64,000 nucleotides of DNA. Source: Zonotrichia leucophrys gambelii (lineage: Eukaryota > Chordata > Aves > Passeriformes > Passerellidae). This document shows positions 54,350 through 64,000 of this stretch, one piece after another. The notes below the pieces were generated by a model. The model worked only from the letters and a program-made list of their open reading frames with translations, ran no database searches and was not told where the DNA came from. Positions within the stretch are counted from its first letter, which is position 1. Each line of letters starts with the position of its first letter. The stretch lies in the NCBI RefSeq assembly GCF_028769735.1, contig NC_088179.1, positions 4,895,501 to 4,959,500 on the forward strand, written 5' to 3'. A program made the position numbers and the translations under genes.

Positions 54350-55720
54350 GATTTGGCTGATGCAGCTGCCCAGCTGATCTCCAGGATGTGTGGAAGGTCC
54401 TGGGTGTCCGGTCAGGTCCAGGTCCATTGCAAAAAAACGGAGAGGTTTTCCTTGTCCTCATCTTCAAAAAGGGTGGAAAGGTGGAGCCTGGGGCGCGGAG
54501 CTGCCGGCCCGCCAGCCTCCCCTCTGTGCTGGGAAAGATGGAGCTGTCCCCAAGTGAAAGTTGCCCCTGACTTGCCCCCTGCCTTTCTCTGATGGAGTCA
54601 CTCCCTCAGTGGACAAGGGAAAGGTTATGGATGACATTTATCCTGATTTCTGTACAGCCTGGACACAATCCCACCCAACATCCTTCTCTCTGCATTGCAG
54701 AGAGCTGGGTTCCATGGATGGGCAGTCAGATGGATCAGGGATTGGCTGGAGGGTCACATCCAGAGGCTCACAGTGGCCATCAGTGACCAGTGGTGTCCCA
54801 GGCTCTGTGCTGGGACCAGTGATATTTGAGGTCTCCATCACTGGCACAGAGGGGTCGGGCACCCTCAGCAGGTTTGCAGGTGACACCAGGCTGAGGGTGC
54901 AGTGACAGTGACACTCCCGAAGGACAGGGCCATCCAGAGGGCCCTGGAGAAGCTCCAGAAGGGACCCATGGGAATCTCCTGAGGTTTGACAGCACCAAGT
55001 GCTGGTGCTGCCCCTGGGTCAGGGCAACCCCTGGGATCAATCCAGGCTGGGGATGAGCAGAGGGAGCAGCCCTGGAGGACGACTTGGGGCTGCAGGTGGT
55101 GAGGGCTGGCCATGCCCCATGCCAGGACCCCCCTGTGCTGGGCTGATCCCAGGGTGGGCAGCAGGAAAGGGGTTGGGATTGTGCCCTCTGCCCTGCTCAG
55201 GTGAGACCCCACCTGCAGAGCTGCCCCAGCCCTGGGGCCCAGCACAGGAAGGAGCTGGAGCTGCTGGAGAGAGCCCAGAGGAGGCACCAGGGTGAGCAGA
55301 GGGATGGAGCAGCTCTGTTGGGAGGAAAGGCTGGCACAGCTGGGAGTGTTCACCTGGAGGAGAGAAGCTCTGGGGTGACCTCACTGTGGCCCTCCAGGAC
55401 CTGAAGCAGCCAACAAGGAAAATGCAGAGAGAATATTCCCAAGGGCCCTGACAGAGGGGAATGGCTTCAATCTGCCAGAGGACAGGTTCACATGGGATAC
55501 TGGGAAGAAATTCTTGGCTGTGAGGGCAGTGAGGCCCTGGCATAGGGTGCCAAGCGAATCTGTGGCTGCCCCTGGATCCCTGGAAGTGTCCAAGGCCAAG
55601 TTGGACAGGGCTTGGAGCAAACCAGGGTGTCCCTACCTGTGGCATGGGGTGGAATGAGCTGGGCTTTCAGATCTCTGCCCACCCAGAGCATTCCATGCCT
55701 GTATTCCATGCCATGGCATT
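54350..55720 (+). mobile_element. CR1 LINE, 1.37 kb, upstream of PFKL
   Basis: Starts in CR1 ORF2 (VLIFKKGGKVEPG, degenerate), then VDKGKVMDDIYPDFCTAW and VTSGVPGSVLGPVIFEV, and ends in the 3' UTR near 55,720. Segment 54,538-55,361 is nearly identical to the reverse complement of 46,272-47,092, and PFKL lies between the two copies. Confidence 0.9.
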
Positions 55721-56394
55721 GATGCTATTATGTTCCATGCCAGGCTGTGCCATGCTGTGCCAATGAGACAAGCTGGAGCTTTTAGCAGAAATTTCCCATT
55801 TTAAAATTTTAAATTTATAATTATTTTAGATGTAATTAAAAAACAAACCTATGGAGATTTTACCCTGCCATTGATTTCTCACCCCCACTGCCCAGCTCAG
55901 CTACCCAGAGTGCCACCCCTTTCCAGACAGGGGTATCCTGTTGGTGGATGCCCTCTCCACAGGGGATGGGGTCCTATAGGTGACACCCTGAGGTGTCTCC
56001 CTTCGAGCAGGGGAAACCCCATGGGATCCTAAACCCCACAGGGAATGGGATCCAGGTGGTTGCAGTGATGTGCTGGGATGCTGCTCCCTCCAATACTCCC
56101 CATTCCCTGGCCATGGTCCCCATCCCCGTGTCCCCCTGCTCTCCGACATTCCCCAAGAGAGTGGGACAGTGCCCTGCCCATGGGGAAACTGAGTCAGGTG
56201 CTGGCAGCTCGCCCAATTCCAACTGTGCCAGGAGGAGCTGGAGCCTCATCCTGCATCCTCAGGCACGGCGGGGCCCGGCACATCCGGCAGGGAAGGGGTG
56301 GCTCGGCTTAAGGAAATGGGAGAGACCTGGCCGGAGTCCCGCTCTCCTCCCCCCGCAGCCCCACCTCCCTCCCCGGCCCGCTTAACATCCCCCG
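55721..56394. other. DNA between the CR1 copy and the PROCR upstream repeat
   Basis: Holds an AT-rich patch (55,795-55,860) and one copy of the short unit shared with PFKL intron 1 (55,970-56,055). No gene seen. Confidence 0.55.
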
Positions 56395-56683
56395 GGCCAG
56401 CCGCGGGAACAGCAGCGCGAACCGAGCCCGGAGCGGTGCCGGGGCTGAGCTGCGAGCCGGGACAGCAGCAGGGCCACCAGCGTGTCCCCATCGTGTCCCC
56501 AGCGCCGTGCCAGGGCTGAGCTCCGAACAGGGACAGCAGCGCGAACCCAGAGCCGGGGCTGAACTGCGAACCGGGACAGCAGCAGGGCCACCAGCGTGTC
56601 CCCATCGTGGTGTCCAGGCTGAGCTCCGAGCCGGGCCACCAGCGTGTCCCCAGCGTGTCCCCAGCGCGGTTCCCGTCCCCACG
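56395..56683 (+). repeat. GC-rich tandem repeat abutting the PROCR start codon
   Basis: Imperfect units of about 110-120 bp carry 'gggacagcagcagggccacc' and 'agcgtgtccccatcgtg'. There are two full copies (about 56,460-56,505 and 56,572-56,612 for the core) and partial copies continuing to within about 10 bp of the ATG. It probably forms the proximal promoter and/or 5' UTR of PROCR. Confidence 0.8.
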
Positions 56684-58559
56684 ATGCTGCGGCTGCTCCT
56701 TCTCGCCGGGATCCTGGGCTGCGGGGCTGAGCAGGCAGGTAAGGCTGGCTGGGGACAGCATGGGGACACACGGGGCTCAGGGAGGGTGACGGGACAGTGG
56801 CTGATGTCCCGCGTCTCCCGCAGCTCCGCTCGCCTTCACCATGCTGCAGCTGACCCGCGTCTACCAGGGCAATTCCATATTCCGGGGGAACGCCAGCCTG
56901 AATGGGCAGCTCAGCCATGTCCTGGAAGGGAATAATGTCACTCAGGTGATCCCGCTGGAGTCCCCGGACGCCTGGGCCCGGCGGCAGGACGAGGTGATCG
57001 CCTACCTGAGGAACTTCAGGCAGCTGGTGATGCTCTTCAACAAGGAGAGACCCACTGACTGTGAGTGGTGCCCGGGGCACGGGGGTGGGTGTCCTGGGGA
57101 TTGGGAGCATCTTCTGTGCTGCCAGGGACAGATGGGCGAAGGGATGGGGACAGGACCATGTGCAAAACCTCCCTGTGGGCAAAGGGAGCCCTTCTGCTGA
57201 GCCGGGAATTTCTTACCCGGAGCACATCCTGGGAACGGGATGATGCTCAACCTGTTGCTGCTTGTCAGGAAAAGGGCTGGGGGCTGCAGCCTGTGGGGTG
57301 GTGAGGTGTAGGAGCCCTGTCTGCTCCCTGCCTGTGCCCTATGGGACGCTGCTGCTGATGGTTTCGTGCTCCTGCTCGCTCTGCCCCACAAGCCCTGTCA
57401 CCTCTGCTGCTCTTGTCTGGGGTGTCTTTTCCTTTTCCTTTTCCTTTTCCTTTTCCCTTTCCTTTTCCCTTTCCTTTTCCCTTTCCTTTCCTTTCCTTTC
57501 CTTTCCTTTTCCCTTTCCTTTTCCCTTTCCTTTTCCCTTTCCTTTTCCCTTTCCTTTTCCCTTTCCTTTTCCCTTTCCTTTTCCCTTTCCTTTTCCCTTT
57601 CCTTTTCCCTTTCCTTTTCCCTTTCCTTTTCCCTTTCCTTTTCCTTTTCCTTTTCCCTTTCCTTTTCCTTTCCTTTCCTTTCCTTTCCTTTCCTTTCCTT
57701 TCCTTTCCTTTCCTTTCCTTTCCTTTCCTTTCCTTTCCTTTCCTTTCCTTTCCTTTCCTTTCCTGTTGTCCCCAAACCGGTTTTGCCCCAGCCCCACACT
57801 CCTGTACCCTTGGGGAGCCCGGTGTCACCACGGAGTCTCTGGCATGAGCTGTCCCTCTCCCAGTGTCCCTGTCCCAGTGTCTTGCTCCATCCACAAGAGC
57901 CACGAGCAGCTCTGTGCCCAGAGCCTCCCTCTCTGCAGAACCCTGTGCTGTGTGGGGATAAGGGAGGGGAAAAATTGGTCACTGCCATGCTCAAACCGAG
58001 GGGAAGCAAAGCTGTGGCTGGGTGAACTCCGTGCCCAGTTTGCCGCTGGTGCTCAGGGTGGGAGCGTGGTGACCCTGTCCCCTCCCTGTGTCCCCGCAGT
58101 CACCCATCACCTGTGCTGCCACCTCGGCTGCCGCCTCTACCCCAACGGCACGGCCCAGAGCTTCTACGAGGTGACCCTCAACAGGACGGCGTTCCTGAGC
58201 TTCCATGTCCCCAGCGCCACCTGGGAGCGGCGCTGGCCCGGAGAGCTCCCGGTGGCCGCCTTTGCACAGGCACAGCTGATGAAATACCCCATAACCACGC
58301 AGGACCTGCAGTATTTCCTCAACACCACCTGTGTCAACCTCCTGCAGGCTCAGAGCGCCAGGACAGGTCTGTGCTGGGCTGGGGCTGGGGACAGGGACGC
58401 GGTGGCGTGGCCCGGTTGTCACCTGTGTCCCTCTCGCCTCTTGCAGGAAGAGTCAGCGGCCGATCGCGCACCCCGCTGGTGCTGGGGCTGGTGCTGGGCA
58501 GCCTCGGCCTGCTGGGCATGGCCCTGGGCATCTTCCTGTGCACGGGAGGGAGCTGCTAG
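56684..58559 (+). CDS. PROCR: Endothelial protein C receptor, 4 exons
   Basis: PROCR is an MHC class I/CD1-like membrane glycoprotein without an alpha-3 domain that binds protein C on endothelium and promotes its activation. Exons: 56684-56738, 56824-57060, 58100-58366 and 58447-58559. All introns are GT/AG with the first base of a codon before each, total 672 nt (223 aa; human 238). A signal peptide (MLRLLLLAGILGCG) precedes the alpha-1 half (TMLQLTRVYQG, FRGNASLNGQLSHVLEG, AWARRQDEVIAYL). The alpha-2 half has CCHLGCRLYPNGT, YEVTLNRTAFLSF, ITTQDLQYFLNTTC and a disulfide-type Cys pair. A membrane span ends GIFLCTGGSC, very close to the characteristic PROCR end. Several N-glycosylation sequons (NAS, NVT, NGT, NRT, NTT) are present. 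The exon plan matches the mammalian gene. Confidence 0.93.
57425..57765 (+). repeat. Pure polypyrimidine (TTTCC/TTTTCC/TTTTCCC) tract in PROCR intron 2
   Basis: About 340 bp contains only C and T on the plus strand, in units such as CCTTTT, CCCTTT and CCTTT. It gives artificially long open frames in several registers. It is a homopurine-homopyrimidine tract inside the intron between exons 2 and 3. Confidence 0.97.
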
Positions 58560-58609
58560 CTGGGCAGCTGTCCCATGTCACCCCAAGGACACCGGGGATG
58601 GACCTGTCA

Positions 58610-58945
58610 TCTCCTCGTGCAGCCATCAGCACCCTGTGGAGTCAGGAATGGATCCATCATCTTCCCAAGGATCAAGAAACTCTCCATGGATCCATCATCT
58701 CCCTGTGGAGACAGGGATGGATCCACCATGTCCCTGTGGAGATAGGGATGGATCCATCATCACCCTGGGGAGGCAGGGATGGATCCATCATCTTGTCAAG
58801 GATCCAGCAACTGTCCATGGATCCATCATCTCCCTGTGGAGACAAGGATGGATCTGTTCTGTCATCTTGTCAAGGATCCAGCAACTCTCCATGGATCCAT
58901 CATCAGCCTGGGGAGGCAGGGATGGGTCCATCATCCCTGCATAGA
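58610..58945 (+). repeat. Minisatellite in the PROCR 3' UTR
   Basis: The core ATGGATCCATCATC (or a one- to three-base variant) occurs about nine times, near 58,648, 58,687, 58,728, 58,748, 58,779, 58,817, 58,848, 58,890 and 58,920. The cores are separated by 'ccctgtggagacagg' or 'aaggatccagcaactctcc' linkers. The palindrome ATGGATCCAT lies in each intact core. Confidence 0.85.
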
Positions 58946-59288
58946 GACAGAGGGGATGAAAGCCCATCAGGGGACCAAGCCCATCCCTGACAAGGGATAC
59001 ATGTCCCCATTGCCGCAGGCTTTGCTCCCCAAGGACACCAGTGGCTTCCCAGTCCTGTCCCTGCTGGGCTGACCTCTCCAGCAGCCCCCAGCCCTATGGA
59101 TGGTCCTCACTTCAGGCAATGCACTGAGGCTCCACACAGAAACATTGGGCATGGATGGGAAAATGGCGGGGGAGAGGCATGGGGGAAAGCAGCAGGAGGA
59201 ACAGCCATGGAATGGATAAAAGGATGGTGTTAAACCCTCATTCATCCCTGTTCTAGTGGGGATGGAGGGAGGATGTCACACCTTGTGT

Positions 59289-59294
59289 AATAAA
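59289..59294 (+). terminator. PROCR: PROCR poly(A) signal AATAAA
   Basis: First canonical AATAAA after the PROCR stop, giving a 3' UTR of about 750 nt that would include the minisatellite. Confidence 0.65.
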
Positions 59295-59319
59295 ACCACC
59301 CGTCATCTCCCACCACACC

Positions 59320-62300
59320 TCTGGCTGCTCTTGTTTCCCCTGGCAGCACCAATGTGGGGCTGTGGATGCATCTTTGGCCACGGCTGCTGCTGCTGGGTAG
59401 GCTCGCTGGTGTTGCCAGCCCCTGTGCCAGACCCTGGGTTGTGTGCTAAGTTTTCCAGGTCTCTGGAAAGACACTGGTGGTGTTTGCACCTCCTGAACTC
59501 ATTTCAACCCTCTCCCAGCCTTGGTTTGACTCAATTGAGTAATTTTCTCAATGTTTTTAATTTCCTTGCTCGATGTGAGATGCTGAGGTCAAGTACACAC
59601 AGCTGTGAAGGGACAGTTTTCCACAATCCAAATCTGAGCTAAAACCTCCACTCTGACTGTTTAAACTTTGATTGTGTTGATAAGAAACTCTTGGCCACAT
59701 TTCCCTTTCACCCAAAAGTGGATTTTGAGCTCTCCTGTGCATCTCCACTGCTCTGGCAGCAGGAAGGGAGCCAGGAGCTGGCTGGGGACAGCAGAGGAGA
59801 GAGGCTTTCCTGGATTAGCTTCCAGCTCTTTCTTTTCTAAACACCCTGTGAACAAGAGAGGGTGGGATGAGGGAAGATGGGAAAAGAGACGAGGGACAGA
59901 AGGGATGCGAGGATGACCTTAGGGGTTGTCCTCACAGAGGGATGGAGGAGGAGGAGGTCACATCTCATCACCCTGGCCCCCAGCCACCCCTGGAGCAGCC
60001 CCCGCCTCCCCCAGGCTCCTGGGGCAGGGGCTGGGGCGCTCCCCACCCTTGGCGGGCTCTGAGAGGCCGGAGAATCCAAAACAACACGGCCGAGGCCCGG
60101 CAACGTCATGGCTCAGCCCTTGGAGCGGGGCCCTTGGCAGGAGCTGTGCTGTGGGCTGAGTGCTGCAGGGACATCCAGGGACACCAGGGCAGTGCCCAAG
60201 GTCAGATGTGCTGCATCTGCTGCCTGCAAAGGGATGCAATCCCTTCCAGCTGGGAGGAACCACGGCATTCCCAGCTCTGCTTTGAGTTTCAGACTCAGGG
60301 CATCTCTGCTGCCTGCAGATGTTGTACCATGGTCCCCAAGACTTGGAGTGATTCCTGATCTTAGTCTGCTCTCCCTGGGCTGCAGCTCCTTGCTCTGGCT
60401 GGGATGGCTGAGTGTGGATGCTGTGGGGTGCCCATGGCTGGGATGGAGCAGGGATGGCACCCACAATGGACAGACCCAGGTGGCAAACACTGGGGAGGAG
60501 GCCTGGAACAGCAGAGCTTGCTTTGCTTTTTGCTCCAGAAATGTGTCATCTTTTGGACAGATGAGCAAGTCTGAGCTTGCCCTCTTCACACAGCTCCAGA
60601 AAAGCCTTTTTCCTGCCCCCGAGCTCCCTGTGTGTGTCTGGAGAATGCTCTAGAACAGAGCTGACCCTGCTGCTGCTCTTGAGTTTCCACAAGGGACTGG
60701 GCAGTGGGGATGCCCCAAAAGTGCAGAACCCCAAGGAACAGCTTCATCTCCATTGGTGTTCATGGGCAATGCACCCAAACCTGGCACCTCCAGACCAAGT
60801 CACCTCCCTGGCTGTGACCAGCATCAGTGTCCAACCTGGACGTGGTGGCAGCATCTACCTCCAACACATTGTAGCCCCAACATTTCTCTTCCTCTCCCCA
60901 AAACCATCAAGTACCTCATGGTGGGGCTACTGAGGCCTGGCTGGGTGTGGCAGCTGGGGACAGTAGCCCAGCTGCCTCAGAACTGGGAGCTGGGCTCCTG
61001 TTCCACACACACTCCAACAGCAGCCACATGCACGGCTCATCCCTTCCCAAATTTGGTTGCTCTTCCGCTCCATTCACAGCTCGGGATGGGCGCCAGTGCG
61101 TATCCCATCAGCGAGGGATGGTTTCAATTTTCTCCTTGGAGGACTTCTGGGTTCTGCAGGAGGGTGAATGAACCCGCATGGAAGCCTCTGGCAGCTTTAT
61201 CCAGCTCCCAGAGTGACCCATCCCTGTTATCTGCGGGGATTGCCGGGCAAGGCTTTGTTTTCCACGTGTGGTTTCCATCAGCCCGCTCCACTGCTGCTGT
61301 CTTGGATAAGGGCTCAGATAAGACACCCAAGCCTTGATCCAGCAAGTGATCCTCACTTGTTCCAGTGAGGCAATGTCCTTGTGCACCAGCTCTTTCCTTC
61401 ACCCATCCCATGGGGAACTTGGATGGGATGGGCATCACCCCGTTTCCTTTAGGACATCACTCCCTCTGCAAGATTGGTATGTCCACCCGTATCCTTTGGG
61501 AGCTGCTGTGCCTCAGGACAAAGGGCTGGATGGCTCCAGGAGCTGCCCAAAACCAGGCTCTGGTGTCTGCTGGGGTGGGAGGGGGGAAAAAAGTGGGGCT
61601 GATGGGATCCATCTGGAAGGAAGCGGGATTATCCCTGTAAACACCTCTTACGCACTCGGCGCCTGCACTGGTGTCATTGTGGCTTTTCAGGACTAAACAA
61701 ACCCCATCCTTCCAAATTCTCAGGGGCCACAGTGTCACAGCCACAGATGTTTGAATTCCTGACTTTGGGACATGCTTGTTAACACCAGGGACTGCACTGG
61801 GGGTGAGGGGATCTGCCTCCCAACAGCCTCCTGCTCCCACATGGAAAGGAGCAGCTCCCTGGAAAGCCTCTGAGCACAGGGAAGGGCCGTGCTGGCCACT
61901 CCCTCCTCGCAGGGCCATCGGTGCCCAGCGCTGCCCTCTTCCCTTCCTGCTCACCTCCCAGGTCAGCAGGAGGAAAGGGGAGGAGAGAGCTGGCTGCTGG
62001 CCAGGAGCAGGGATAGGTGGCAGGCAGTGGGTATCAGCCATCCCACACCTCTGCCCTGGCCCTGGGGGCTGCTCCAGCAGCCCCTGCAATGCAGGGAGCA
62101 GCGATGGGATGGGGACTCCTGGCTGGGAATCACAGTCAGGATTCCAGTGAAAAACCATTGCTTCACCTTCTTTCCCAGCTGGAGGTTGCCTCTCCAAACC
62201 CAGCAAATTTCTGCTGGCACCAGTCCCTTCTCTCTTCTCCCTCCACTGCCCAGCCCTGGAGCAGAAAGGCTTAGAGGGAGATAAACATGTGAAAAAACAA

Positions 62301-64000
62301 GATTTTTCTTTGCAAAAAACCCAAGCTTGCTTTCAGAGAGGTTTCCCTGGAAAAATGGCTGTTTGGGAACATTTTCACCCACTCCCCAAAGTTGGGAGCA
62401 GCCTTTGGTGTGACTGAGACCATTGGGAGCAAAGCTCTCCTCCCAAGACCCCAACGCCAACTCCTTGGAGCAGCCCCAAAACTCCACCATCTAATCTGGG
62501 ATGGGGAATGTGTCTCTTAAGTGCAGCCAGCCCAGGCTGTGGAGGGACAGAAAACACAGACAAGGCTGCAGGGCATGATGGATCTGAGCCCTGTATTCCC
62601 TCCCATCATCAACCTGCTATGGAATCCTCATCCCATCTGCTCCTTGCCCTCCCCTGGGATGGGAGGGATCCAGCCAGAGGGTGGGAACACAGCTGATGGA
62701 GGTGATGACATCTAACAGCCAGCCTGTGGTGAGGCCCTGAAAGAACACACACAGCTTTGGAGGCGCTGAAAATGCTGAAAACCATTCCTTTCAGGAATAA
62801 ACCAGGACCCCATTTCAGCCAGGCCTTCCCAAAGCAGCAGGGACTTCTGGGAGTGCATTCCAAGGACAAGTGTTTTCCTAGAAGACTTGAACAAGATGCC
62901 TTCATCTGAACCCTCACAATCCTCTATGTTCCAAGGACTTAGGTTAAAAGAAGCCCAGGAAATTTGTGTTTATTTGTTCCAGTTTGGGAATGGTGTTGCT
63001 TAGAAAGGACTGGAAATTCAAGCTGTGCATTACAGAATTTCCAGCCTGGAGTTTCAGTCAGGATCCTTGTTTGGGGCCAGACCAAGATGTGAACACCTCA
63101 ACCTCGTGGGAAGCATTTCTATAGATAAAGGAGTCCATGTGTGCCATGACTCGCTCCCACCAGCTCCATGTCACAGGAGAAGGGGACAGAGGACACCCAG
63201 CACCCTCTGCAACCCCAGTCCTTGGAGGACAAATATTCCATGTGCTAAAACAAGCACACTGTGAGTGGGCCAGGACCAAAACCACTGGGAATGTTTGAGC
63301 AAGCGCTGCTGAGGCTGCTGGGCAACAGCATGGAACCCTGGAAGCTTTGTCTGGAGGTAGGAAAGGCTTTGGAAGCTGGCTCTGAACACACCCCACAGCA
63401 GGGGGGAAGGGTGGAAGGAAGCAGGGGGTTTTGGTTGGAATTTGGGGCTTTTGTTTTCCTGTCTTTCTCCCTGCTGGTGTGCAAGCTGGGGCTCTGCAGC
63501 CATTGTTGTGTTCTCCGAAGAGTCTGGCCCCACAATGCAATAAAAACAAACCACAGGAAGGAAAGGAATTAGCAGGGAAAGGAAAAGCAGCAGTGGGAAC
63601 AAGAACTCAGGCCCAAAATAAACCTGCAGGCTGCTGCTGGGGGTGCAGGTAGGAGAGGTTACACAATGGAGCTTAGGGGTAAAATCCTGGCTTTTTGGAT
63701 TTATTGCTACAGGTGAACAGGGTTGCAAGGGGCTGGAATAACAGAAAACAGCCCCAGGAACAGGGATATGGGAAGGAACTTCTTTGAAATTTGAGGTTTC
63801 CTAGAAACTTGAGCTAAGGGGGAGCAGAGGCAGCACCTGGAAAAGACTGGGCATCGTGGGCAGAGGAAGCACCCTCAGCTGGGGTTACCACTTTATCCTT
63901 ATGGATTCTGAGGAGAAGCAGGGGTTTGGCATTGTGGGTTGGTCTCAGCTGCTCCCCAAGCCCCTGCTGTGCTCTGCCAAGGCAAATGTACACAGGATCC
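59320..64000. other. Intergenic, no gene recognised
   Basis: Reading frames up to about 250 codons exist on both strands (for example 61,457-62,206 minus) but are low-complexity or Pro/Ser-rich, overlap each other and match no family I know. No tRNA, CR1 tail or LTR was identified. Non-coding exons or a promoter for a neighbouring gene cannot be excluded. Confidence 0.5.

Noticed and set aside
57262..58944. A 560-codon plus-strand open frame and several long opposite-strand frames around 57.4-57.8 kb
   Set aside because: They are produced by the simple (TTTCC)n tract; the real coding sequence here is PROCR exons 3-4, in defined splice frames.
61457..62206. 249-codon minus-strand frame near the right end
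   Set aside because: Pro/Gly/Ser-rich with no recognisable domain, and overlapped by open frames on the other strand.

Overview
This is a bird nuclear genome window, most likely from a songbird. It holds vertebrate genes with short introns and three CpG-rich promoters, many CR1 LINE tails of avian type, and endogenous-retrovirus LTRs that look passerine. I recognise four host genes. Their exons were placed by matching the translation to known protein families and requiring GT/AG splice sites with a continuous frame.

Layout. (1) 1-4.7 kb: no recognised gene; one CR1 tail. (2) 4.95-20.4 kb, minus strand: complete TRA2B (nine coding exons, 289 aa), with a 278-nt GAA-rich poison exon in intron 1 and a CpG-island promoter carrying a CACGCCC array and a CRE. 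(3) 20.4-38 kb: a transposon-rich interval with CR1 fragments, three solo LTRs of one family and a full-length, coding-damaged class II (betaretrovirus-like) ERV at 28,014-35,923. (4) 38.2-44.3 kb, plus strand: CFAP410 (C21orf2), seven coding exons, 249 aa, with a 39-40 bp minisatellite that starts at the exon 4 splice donor. (5) 45.9-55.7 kb: PFKL on the minus strand (22 coding exons, 781 aa) between two CR1 copies in opposite orientation that are nearly identical over about 0.8 kb; another solo LTR lies at 47.4-47.9 kb. (6) 56.7-59.3 kb, plus strand: PROCR (endothelial protein C receptor), four exons, 223 aa, with tandem or simple repeats in its upstream region, intron 2 and 3' UTR. (7) 59.3-64 kb: nothing recognised.

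The host genes do not form one pathway. TRA2B is a splicing regulator, CFAP410 a ciliary/basal-body protein, PFKL a glycolytic enzyme and PROCR an endothelial receptor. CFAP410 and PFKL are convergent, the same relative arrangement as their human orthologues on 21q22.3. TRA2B (human 3q27) and PROCR (human 20q11) are not their neighbours in human, so rearrangement junctions should lie in the repeat-rich intervals at about 20.4-38 kb and 54.2-56.4 kb.

The most distinctive observations are the ERV (tRNA-Asn-type primer site, TG...TA LTR ends, near-identical LTRs but broken coding regions), the splice-donor-bearing minisatellite of CFAP410, the TRA2B poison exon, and the inverted CR1 pair around PFKL. 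All identities rest on reading the sequence; no database search was run.
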